DNA from: Gemmatimonadota bacterium
GTDB lineage: Bacteria > Gemmatimonadota > Gemmatimonadetes > Longimicrobiales > Gaopeijiaceae
Direction of reading: 5' to 3'
NCBI GenBank assembly: GCA_030428885.1
Contig: JAUIEJ010000010.1
Span: 186,001-250,000 of the forward strand
DNA length: 64,000 nucleotides
The position numbers and the translations under genes were made by a program. Positions 48,926 to 56,329 of this stretch are shown one piece after another. How positions within the stretch are numbered: position 1 is the first letter of the stretch; each line of letters starts with the position of its first letter. Under the pieces are notes generated by a model that was given only the letters and a program-made list of their open reading frames with translations, ran no database searches and was not told where the DNA came from.

Positions 48926-49588
48926 CTAGACGGTGCCGCAGTACGCGACCTCGCCGAGGGTCTTGCTCACAATGCCATAGCCACGCTGCTCATACAACCG
49001 AAAGATCGCATCGACTAGCTGGACTGGCACATCGCAATCACTCGCCAGCTTCCTCCCATCCAGCCACGTCCCCTCCGAGCATGAATCGACGGCTTGGACG
49101 ACTCGATCGACGCCTTGGCCCGAGCCGAAGAGACGCGCCATGTAGACGGTGAAGGTCGGATCTCTCACCCGAAGGCCAGCCACGAAGCGCCCTCCGAGAG
49201 CATGACGACCGGCAATCAGGCCGAGGGACTCCAGCTCGGCAAGGCACCGCGCGAACGTCTTATAGGCACCGGGGTCGAGCTCGACAACTCGGCTGTCGGA
49301 CTCTCGAACCTGTTCCCAGATCAGCGAAGCGACCTCCCGCATGTCCGGGTGTAGGTCCGAGAGAGGGTCTTCAAGAGCTTGAACTCGCCTCTCAAGTTCC
49401 GCGGCCGCCAACTCGTCCTCCAATTGGACCAGCCATGCGGTGAGCGGATTCGAGGCGCCCGCAACCTTCGCCAATCTCACAAACCAATCCACGGGAATCC
49501 CTCCGATCAACTGGTGCTTCCGAAAGCGGCGGAGGGGGCAGGCGGTCGAGTGACCAGCCTCGGCACAGACGGGGTGCTCCCCGTCCAT
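48926..49588 (-). CDS. Hypothetical cargo protein with possible N-terminal Cys/His motif
   Basis: ATG at 49588 lies ~10 bp after the PLD gene stop; 'MDGEHPVCAEAGHSTACPLRRFRKHQLIGG'. Confidence 0.65.
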   Translation of the reverse strand: MDGEHPVCAEAGHSTACPLRRFRKHQLIGGIPVDWFVRLAKVAGASNPLTAWLVQLEDELAAAELERRVQALEDPLSDLHPDMREVASLIWEQVRESDSRVVELDPGAYKTFARCLAELESLGLIAGRHALGGRFVAGLRVRDPTFTVYMARLFGSGQGVDRVVQAVDSCSEGTWLDGRKLASDCDVPVQLVDAIFRLYEQRGYGIVSKTLGEVAYCGTV

Positions 49589-49598
49589 CGGGAGCGCG

Positions 49599-50609
49599 CT
49601 ATTGCCACCCGAAGAACCTAGTCCGCGTGTGCCCCCAGGTCCCGAGTGCACTCGAACGGTTCTGCAGTTCGTCCGCCTCAGAGCCAGGTCTGACGACCCG
49701 GAGCCTAAGAGCGACTCCCCCTTCCGGCCCGCGCGACAAGACGAGGAGCCCGGTGCGTTCCTTGCGAACCCAATCGACCCCCGGCGTATCGTTTGGGATG
49801 TTCAGACGGAACATCTGGTTGTCCTCATAGAACCTCAACAGCATGTCCCGAACGACCGAATCCGCTTCGCAGAGGATCGGGAGAGTGCCGTCCCCACCGC
49901 CGACGATACGCCGGAGGACCGCGGCTGGCTCCCTCGGAATCTCAACCTGAAGCGTATGCTCGCCCGTGAAGCTCTCAAGCCCAACCCAAATCAGCGACGC
50001 GAAGTCAGCGTCGACAGCGGCGTTCGCCTCTCTCCCCGAATCCTGAATTCCCAGGCTACGTAACTCCGACGGTGCTCGACGGCGCGATTCTTCAGCAAAG
50101 AGAGCCGCATAATTGGTAAGGCTTTCGGCAGTCAGGTCGTCAGAGTGCTCCCAGATCAGATTAAACCCTTCGAGCGAACTCTGAACAATCCGTCGGTCGC
50201 CGCCGACCACGTTGGCCTCGATGTTGGTCTCCAAGGCAGATGACGTGAGGTTCGCTGAACCAACGACGGCGAATCCGGGGGCCTCGGCGTCAGCGACATC
50301 CCAGTCTCTGGCCGCGACCAGCAGCTTTGGATGGAAGATTCCGTCCTTCCGGTTTGCCGTCCGAACCGCCCATCCCGCCTCCCGAGCCAACCGGAGAGCA
50401 TTGGGGTGTGTGATGACGTGGTTGAGGCCCGCCACCATTCGCACCTGCGCCACCCGACGCCTGACAAGAAGGTCGCGCAGCCAAAGGACGCCCCCCACGG
50501 AAACGAAGGCAGACGCCACGCCAAGCACCCCGGGGGTACACTTATTCAACTCAGCCTCCACCCGTGCCTTTAGCGGCGGATCCCCGTATCCCGACACCTC
50601 AAGTCGCAC
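49599..50609 (-). CDS. Phospholipase D-like domain nuclease
   Basis: 'GIFHPKLLVAARD...GFAVVGSANLTSSALETNIEANVVGG' is an HxK...GSxN PLD motif; GTG start a few bp after the methyltransferase stop. Confidence 0.82.
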   Translation of the reverse strand: MRLEVSGYGDPPLKARVEAELNKCTPGVLGVASAFVSVGGVLWLRDLLVRRRVAQVRMVAGLNHVITHPNALRLAREAGWAVRTANRKDGIFHPKLLVAARDWDVADAEAPGFAVVGSANLTSSALETNIEANVVGGDRRIVQSSLEGFNLIWEHSDDLTAESLTNYAALFAEESRRRAPSELRSLGIQDSGREANAAVDADFASLIWVGLESFTGEHTLQVEIPREPAAVLRRIVGGGDGTLPILCEADSVVRDMLLRFYEDNQMFRLNIPNDTPGVDWVRKERTGLLVLSRGPEGGVALRLRVVRPGSEADELQNRSSALGTWGHTRTRFFGWQ

Positions 50610-50615
50610 GCGAAG

Positions 50616-52241
50616 TCACTCCTCTCCGAATGGAAGACTGACCTGCAGTCTGCTCTTGTGCTTACCCTTTCGGGCCCGCTTGAACGTCCGGCCAACCTGA
50701 CGCGCGGGCGGTGCATCCAGGGCTTGGCCACCGAGTAGCTCTTCGACCGTCACGAGTTGCATTCTGGGATGGTCGCCCCAGGGTGACCTGTAGAAGCCGG
50801 CTGAGGCAGCCTCCGCCCTCATCTTCTTTGACGGCGAATCGAGTGAGATCAATACGCCGATCTCTGCCTCTTCGCGCTCCACGACACCCCTAAGGTCACG
50901 GATGTGCTCCGCCTTCAACTTCCCTGCCTTCACCGAGATCACAATCTGGTGGGTTTCGGCGGAATCCGGGTCGTGGAAGTAGATTCTTCCGTCGACGCCT
51001 TTGTCAGCACCCTTCCGCTGGTCGGCTGGGCGGGCACCAACCAGGTCTAAGGCCCACCACTGAAACTGATAGGGGTCCTCAGCCGCCAATTCGACAGCGC
51101 CTTCAAGGGTCGTCGGCTCTCCAACAACCTCGACGTCCGGCGACTCGGGGTAGAGATCGCGAAGTCGATTGCGAATTAGTGAGATCGCGAGGTGCGTAAT
51201 GTCGATACCAATCCAATCGCGGTCGAGGGCCTGGGCCGCCGCTACGGTGGTTCCACAACCACAGAATGGGTCGAGGACCACGTCCCCCGGCTCGGTGCTC
51301 GCATTGATGATCCTCTCCAAGAGCGCCTGAGGCTTCTGAGTCGGGTATCCGAGAGCCTCATTTCCAGCGACCTGCCCGATGTCGTCCCAGTCGTCGGTGA
51401 TGGTCCTTCCGCGGGAATCGTCGAGGTACTTCTTGTATTGCGGCACCGCGCCCGGTTTCAACTGGACAACTATCCCATCTTCGTAGGCCCGCTCCATCCT
51501 CTCGCGGGTCCACCTCCACACCCTTGTGACACCAAGGAACTCGTATGTGAGGTTGGGACGGTTGTCATTAGGATTGAGCAAAGGCAGTAGCCGATACCGC
51601 CGTCCGTCGTCATCAGTGTAGCGATACGCTTTCCGCACGTACTCTGGATCATGGTCACCGAACACCGGATTGAACTTCCAGTCTTCCGACCGAGAGTACC
51701 GCAAGATGACGTCACGGCAGTTGGGGAAGTTCCTCTTAGCTAGGCTCTTCGGATTCGACCGTCGCCATGAGATCTCATTCCTGAAATTCTCCGGTCCGAA
51801 GACCGAGTCCATCAGGAGCTTGAGGTAGTGGCTCGCGGTCGTATCGCAGTGCAGGTAGATCGAACCGGTGGCCTTGAGGACCCTCCTCAGCTCGATCAGC
51901 CGCGGCGCCATCATCGAAAGGTAGGCAAGCATGTCATTGTCGCCGAGGAACTTCCGAAACGCCTGCATCATCTCGGACGGGGCACCTCCAGCCTCCACGA
52001 CCTCTTGGAACGCGGCGGCGGCGGCTTGGTCCCACCGCCAGGTATCCTCGAAAGCGTGAATCTGAGCCGGCGAGAGATCGCCGTCTCGTCCGGTGAAGAG
52101 AACGTTGTAGTCCTGGTCGGACTTGAACGGTGGATCAAGGTACACCAGATCTACCGTGGAGTCGGGGATATGCAGACGCAGGACTGCGAGGTTGTCGCCG
52201 TAGTACAGTCGATTCATGTAGCTCGGAGCGGAGCGAGTCAC
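50616..52241 (-). CDS. Site-specific DNA methyltransferase fused to C-terminal Mrr-like restriction endonuclease domain
   Basis: 'VDLVYLDPPFKSDQDYNVLF' (motif IV) before 'DVVLDPFCGCGTTVAAAQALDRDWIGIDI' (motif I); C-term 'KGVDGRIYFHDPDSAETHQIVISVKAGKLKAEHIRDLRGVVEREEAEIGVLISL' is Mrr/PD-(D/E)XK-like. Confidence 0.9.
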   Translation of the reverse strand: MTRSAPSYMNRLYYGDNLAVLRLHIPDSTVDLVYLDPPFKSDQDYNVLFTGRDGDLSPAQIHAFEDTWRWDQAAAAAFQEVVEAGGAPSEMMQAFRKFLGDNDMLAYLSMMAPRLIELRRVLKATGSIYLHCDTTASHYLKLLMDSVFGPENFRNEISWRRSNPKSLAKRNFPNCRDVILRYSRSEDWKFNPVFGDHDPEYVRKAYRYTDDDGRRYRLLPLLNPNDNRPNLTYEFLGVTRVWRWTRERMERAYEDGIVVQLKPGAVPQYKKYLDDSRGRTITDDWDDIGQVAGNEALGYPTQKPQALLERIINASTEPGDVVLDPFCGCGTTVAAAQALDRDWIGIDITHLAISLIRNRLRDLYPESPDVEVVGEPTTLEGAVELAAEDPYQFQWWALDLVGARPADQRKGADKGVDGRIYFHDPDSAETHQIVISVKAGKLKAEHIRDLRGVVEREEAEIGVLISLDSPSKKMRAEAASAGFYRSPWGDHPRMQLVTVEELLGGQALDAPPARQVGRTFKRARKGKHKSRLQVSLPFGEE

Positions 52242-52281
52242 GGTCGGGCTCGTCGAAGATAGGATGGGTGCTTGGGTTCGT

Positions 52282-52752
52282 CTAACTCCTCCCTGACGTT
52301 GCCAGGGGCCGGAGGGCGGCTGAATGGCTCCAAAGGGCGGCCAACCTGATCAGACTCCGAGAGGCGCGAGGCTCCTCGATCTCGTAGTGGCTCAGCTCCT
52401 TCGACACGTACTTCGCCACGTAGTGCGCTGCGCCTCGCTCAGGATCGTAGGGTAGGATCTGAGCGCGCCCGAATCGGTCGTGCCAACGTTTCCAGAGAGC
52501 CTTCCGGGAGGTGAAGGGCTCCATCCCACCGAGTAGGGCGTGGAGGTGGAGGCGGCCGAAGCTCCCCACCTCATGGGCGCAGAACCAACCGAGGCCGGGC
52601 GAGTCCTTTCGTAACCACCGCGTGAACGATCCAAACGCGCGGGTGGCTGAGGCGTGGGTCCTCTCCTCGCGGAACGTCAGCGTGCACCAGGCCTGCCACG
52701 GGTAGGTCGCGAGCCAGTCCCCCCATGCCTCGTTCAAGCGTCTTGCGTCCAT
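52282..52752 (-). CDS. Small HUH-type rolling-circle Rep-like protein
   Basis: 'WFCAHEVGSFGRLHLHALLGG' (HxH) and 'RGAAHYVAKYVSKELSHYEI' (YxxKYxxK) fit HUH Rep motifs. The ORF-track version (to 53640) has a low-complexity N-terminal extension; I take ATG 52752. Confidence 0.75.
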   Translation of the reverse strand: MDARRLNEAWGDWLATYPWQAWCTLTFREERTHASATRAFGSFTRWLRKDSPGLGWFCAHEVGSFGRLHLHALLGGMEPFTSRKALWKRWHDRFGRAQILPYDPERGAAHYVAKYVSKELSHYEIEEPRASRSLIRLAALWSHSAALRPLATSGRS

Positions 52753-52769
52753 CGTGTCCCATCGCTCCA

Positions 52770-52812
52770 GGGCACACCGGGGGCTACAAGGATGGAAGCC
52801 CCCGGTGTGCCC
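52770..52812. repeat. Perfect inverted repeat, 16-bp arms/11-nt loop
   Basis: GGGCACACCGGGGGCT-acaaggatgga-AGCCCCCGGTGTGCCC, 18 bp upstream of the Rep start. Confidence 0.85.
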
Positions 52813-53196
52813 TTCTCGGCGGCCCTCCACCGACGCGGCAACGGAATGTCCGTCGATGCACGCGCGTTCCTCTCTCTCCGGCCTGGAGCGGCGTCCAGGG
52901 GCTGTCTCGGTCCCCTGGGCCGCCTCTCCGGCCTCTCGATCCTTCTGCGGGCGTCCCGGCCGTCCTGGCGGTCCCCGCGCGGTCGGGGCCTCGTAGGGCG
53001 CCGGGGCGCCCGCTCCCGCCCGCCCCGGGCAGTCGGACTCGATCCTCGGTCGGCGCGACCCAGCCGGGTGACGTCCGGCTCCGGAACGGTTGACGCTTCG
53101 ATCCGCTTGCGGGTGAAGGCTGACCGGGGTGCGGGTGACGCGGGTTGAAGGCGCTCGGCCAAGCCGGGGACAAGCCAGGGAGAAGGCGGGGGAAAG

Positions 53197-53229
53197 GCGG
53201 TGGGAACGCAGTGGGAAGATGGTGGGAAA
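53197..53229. repeat. Three tandem 11-bp imperfect repeats (iteron-like)
   Basis: GCGGTGGGAAC / GCAGTGGGAAG / ATGGTGGGAAA. Confidence 0.6.
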
Positions 53230-53405
53230 CCACCTGCCACCCCCTAGCGAATCCCTTGCTGAACCCTTGCCCGCGCCTACAGCCGCGTAGGGCCACGTCG
53301 CGGTGAGCGCGTGGAAACCCCATGCGGTGGGCGTGCGGAAACCGTGGGGAAACGCTGCGCAAAGCGTGGGGCTCGACCCGAGGGCCTGGGCACCACCTCC
53401 GCGGC

Positions 53406-53450
53406 GTGTGACGCGGCGTGTGGGCCGGTGTGTGACGCGGTGTGTGGGCC
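53406..53450. repeat. Two 21-bp direct repeats, period 24 bp
   Basis: GTGTGACGCGGCGTGTGGGCC and GTGTGACGCGGTGTGTGGGCC (20/21). Confidence 0.7.
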
Positions 53451-53553
53451 GGGGGAGACGACGCACCCGTGCGCCCCCCTGCGACTCGATCCAGGGAAAC
53501 TCGCGACGAAGGATCGAGGCCACGTGTTCGAGGCCGTACCGGCCCTCGTCCAG

Positions 53554-53577
53554 CGGTGGGTCAAACGGTGGGACGGG
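53554..53577. repeat. Element-end repeat, right copy
   Basis: CGGTGGGTCAAACGGTGGGACGGG, direct repeat of 45664-45687. Confidence 0.6.
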
Positions 53578-53668
53578 GGGCGGCCCGGCCGGGTCTGAGC
53601 GGGATACGAAACAGCCCAGATCCGCGCCAGAACCGCACAAATCCGGGCCGTGGAGTGGCCCCGTTTGA

Positions 53669-53707
53669 ATTAAAAGTCCGTTGCTCTGCCAGCTGAGCTA
53701 CCGGCTC
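53669..53707 (-). pseudogene. 5' part of the interrupted host tRNA-Lys(UUU), includes right att core (53669-53681)
   Basis: Minus strand GAGCCGGTAGCTCAGCTGGCAGAGCAACGGACTTTTAAT then non-tRNA sequence. Confidence 0.87.
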
Positions 53708-53843
53708 TGATCGAAGGAACCTAGGGGCTCCGAGCCGTCCTGAGTAGGACCGACGGGCGGGTGTGGTCTGGACGGACGACCCGGGGCGCGTAGGATTCCC
53801 AAAGCGCGGCTCTCGAGCGCGACCGCCTTCGACCCGGACCCCC

Positions 53844-54617
53844 GTGCCCGCCACTCCGCCTCCGCCCCCGACGCCCTGCCCCAACTGTGGCACCGCAGGG
53901 CCCGGACCCTACTGCTCCGGGTGCGGACGCCGACGGGTGAGCGCGCTTCCCACGACCCGGGAGTTCCTGGCGGGGGCGTGGGAGGAGTTCGGGGGCATCG
54001 AGCGGCGGTTCTTCCGCACCCTCCGCCAGGTGCTGCTCCGGCCCGGGCAGACCACCCGGGACATGGCCGAGGGTCGGGGGGCCATGCACGTCCCTCCCCT
54101 GCGCATGGTCCTCGCCCTGGCCCTCGTCTACTTCGCCGTGGCGGCGGCCACCCCTCTGGACGTGCCGCTGGTGGCGGGCTTCGGATTCGTGAACGGCGAC
54201 GACTTCGTCGATCGCTGGGTGCCCCGGATCGTGTTCGTGGCGATCCCGGCCTTCGCCGCGCTGCTCTGGCTGTTCTACCCGAAGGGCGGGTACGTGCGCC
54301 CCCTGGTGTTCGCCGTGTACTTCCACGGGGCCATCTACGCCATGAATGCCCTGTCCGAACTGGTGGTGCTGGGGGCGGGATGGGCGGGGGCGAACGCGGT
54401 GCCCTTCACGGCCCCGGCCCTCAACGTCTGGTTCGTCGTCTACCTCTTCGCGGCCCTGCGCCGGCTCCAGGGCGGGCGCATGAAGCCGGCGGTGGTGACC
54501 CTCGTGGTGACCCTGCTCTACGCGGTGGTCTGGGGCCTGCTGGTGGTGGGACTGCTCGTGGGATCGGGCACCTACACCCTGGACCAGCTCCTGTCGGGTA
54601 CGCGCCTGGACGGCTGA
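53844..54617 (+). CDS. DUF3667-like zinc-ribbon membrane protein
   Basis: 'PCPNCGTAGPGPYCSGCGRRRVSALPTTREFLAGAWEEFGGIERRFFRTLRQVLLRPGQTTRDMAEGRG' plus TM segments. Confidence 0.82.
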   Translation: MPATPPPPPTPCPNCGTAGPGPYCSGCGRRRVSALPTTREFLAGAWEEFGGIERRFFRTLRQVLLRPGQTTRDMAEGRGAMHVPPLRMVLALALVYFAVAAATPLDVPLVAGFGFVNGDDFVDRWVPRIVFVAIPAFAALLWLFYPKGGYVRPLVFAVYFHGAIYAMNALSELVVLGAGWAGANAVPFTAPALNVWFVVYLFAALRRLQGGRMKPAVVTLVVTLLYAVVWGLLVVGLLVGSGTYTLDQLLSGTRLDG

Positions 54618-54631
54618 GGGGCGCGCTCAAC

Positions 54632-55495
54632 CTACCCGCAGGCCGCGAGCCCCTGCCCTACCCGGGCCTCGTCGATGGCGCGCCGCGCGTTCACGAGGAA
54701 CGCCGGGAGTCCCTCGGGATCCACGAACGCCTCGGCCTCGCCCGCCCGGACCCGCTCCGCCTTGCCGGCGAGACCGAAGAAGCCGCCGTGGTTGGAGAGG
54801 AAGACGTCGGCCTCCAGGGCCTCCAATCGCGTGAGGCTCCGGCAGAAGTCGTCGGCCTGACCGGCGTAGGTGGCGTCGTCGCCGGCGAGGTCGTAGAGGT
54901 CGAGGACGCTCAAGCTGCACACGAGCACGAACGGCCGCTCCACGCCGGCAACCCGCATGGTGCCTCGCCAACTCGTGCACCCGGGCGTGTGACCCGGGGT
55001 GAGCACCGCGGTCAGGGCGGCGTCGCCGACCCGCACCGTCTCGCCGTCGGCCACGAGGGCGTCGACCGTGGCGGCGGCGTACCCGTCGGAGGCGAACCCG
55101 AAGTCCGTCCCCGCTTCCACGAAGGGCGCGTCTGCCTCCGACACCCGCAGCTCGGCGCCGGTGGCGGCGAGAAGGGAGGCCAGCCCCCCCACGTGGTCCC
55201 AGTGGGCGTGGGTCACGAGCACCACGCGGATGTCGGCGGGATCGAAGCCCAGCGATCGCACGCTTTCCAGGATCCCGGGTACGTTCTCGTCCACCGTCGG
55301 ATCCACCAGGATGTGGCCGTCGGACGAGGTGAACAGGAACGACGACAGCCCGGCGCTGCCCACGTAGTACACGTCGTCCGCGATGCGTACCGGATCGAAG
55401 GGTTCGGTCCAGCTCGGGGACTGGGCCGCGGCCGGGCTCGAGAGGAGGGCGACGAATGCCGGCAGGACGACGACGGGGAGCGCACGGCGGTGCAT
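54632..55495 (-). CDS. Metallo-beta-lactamase fold hydrolase, subclass B3-like, exported
   Basis: Signal peptide ...SSPAAAQS; 'VVLVTHAHWDHVGGLASLLAATGAELRVSEAD', 'VLTPGHTPGCTSWRGTMRV', 'SNHGGFFGL'. Confidence 0.85.
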   Translation of the reverse strand: MHRRALPVVVLPAFVALLSSPAAAQSPSWTEPFDPVRIADDVYYVGSAGLSSFLFTSSDGHILVDPTVDENVPGILESVRSLGFDPADIRVVLVTHAHWDHVGGLASLLAATGAELRVSEADAPFVEAGTDFGFASDGYAAATVDALVADGETVRVGDAALTAVLTPGHTPGCTSWRGTMRVAGVERPFVLVCSLSVLDLYDLAGDDATYAGQADDFCRSLTRLEALEADVFLSNHGGFFGLAGKAERVRAGEAEAFVDPEGLPAFLVNARRAIDEARVGQGLAACG

Positions 55496-55512
55496 GGGAC
55501 TCCGGGGCGAGG

Positions 55513-56313
55513 GTGTGCGACACGACCCCTCTCCAACACCGGCGGGTCCGCCGCGGATCCCCGGGGGCCGCGTGGGCGGCGGCCGCGACCGTCGTAGCCA
55601 TGGGTCCCACCCTCGCGGCCGCCCAGACCACGCCGACCTGGGAACTCGAGGTCGAGGGCGGCCCGGTCTGGCAAACCACCAACGACGTGCGGATCCCCAA
55701 CGACGCGTCGGCGACGCGGTTCTCCCTCCGGGAGCTGGCGGGCGCCGGCCCGTGGGCTGCGGGACGCGTGTACGTCACGTGGAACCTCTCCGAACGCCAC
55801 GGGCTCCGTGCCCTGGCCGCCCCCCTCACCGTGACGGGCACGGGCACGCCGGACCGGTCCATCTCGTTCGCCGGGGTCGACTACGAGGCCGGGGTGCCCG
55901 CCGACGCGACCTACACCTTCGATTCATACCGCCTCACCTACCGCTACCGGTGGCATCACGGTGCGTCGACCACGGCCTGGATCGGCTTCACCGCCAAGAT
56001 CCGGGACGCGGTGACCGCGCTGGAGCAGAGCGGACGATCGAGCCGGAAGACCAACGTGGGGTTCGTCCCGCTGCTGCATCTGGCCGGGGACTGGCGGCTG
56101 GCGCCTCGGTGGACCGCGAGCCTCGACGTCGACGCCCTGGCGGGGGGCCCGGGACGCGCCGAAGACGCCGCCGTGGAGATCGGCTACGACGTGGGCGACG
56201 CGTGGACGATCCAGGCCGGCTACCGCACCGTGGAGGGCGGCGCCGACGTGGACGAGGTCTACGCCTTCGCGTGGCTCCACTATGCCACGATGTCGGTGGT
56301 CTGGCGGCCCTGA
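55513..56313 (+). CDS. Outer-membrane beta-barrel-like protein
   Basis: Signal-like N-terminus ending ALAAAQ-type (GPTLAAAQ); alternating aromatic beta-strands; start codon uncertain. Confidence 0.6.
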   Translation: MCDTTPLQHRRVRRGSPGAAWAAAATVVAMGPTLAAAQTTPTWELEVEGGPVWQTTNDVRIPNDASATRFSLRELAGAGPWAAGRVYVTWNLSERHGLRALAAPLTVTGTGTPDRSISFAGVDYEAGVPADATYTFDSYRLTYRYRWHHGASTTAWIGFTAKIRDAVTALEQSGRSSRKTNVGFVPLLHLAGDWRLAPRWTASLDVDALAGGPGRAEDAAVEIGYDVGDAWTIQAGYRTVEGGADVDEVYAFAWLHYATMSVVWRP

Positions 56314-56329
56314 ACCCGGGCCTACGCCC

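Larger units (their letters stand above)
45594..53681. mobile_element. tRNA-Lys-targeting integrative element (~8.1 kb) with tyrosine integrase, Xis-like, HUH Rep and candidate defence cargo
   Basis: Flanked by 13-bp direct repeats ATTAAAAGTCCGT (45594-45606; 53669-53681) that rejoin the two tRNA-Lys parts into a perfect tRNA; integrase adjacent to the left end; lower-GC cargo. Confidence 0.88.

Noticed and set aside
52753-53640. N-terminal ~296 aa of the 452-aa Rep ORF
   Set aside because: Arg/Pro/Gly low-complexity reading over repeats and the perfect hairpin; the recognisable Rep domain begins at ATG 52752.
45594-53681. Prophage
   Set aside because: No capsid, portal, terminase, tail or lysis genes between the att cores.
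45560-53707. Group I/II intron or trans-spliced split tRNA explanation for the interrupted tRNA-Lys
   Set aside because: The insert has integrase, Xis, Rep and cargo genes with direct-repeat cores. No intron core was noticed by eye and trans-spliced tRNAs are not expected in bacteria.
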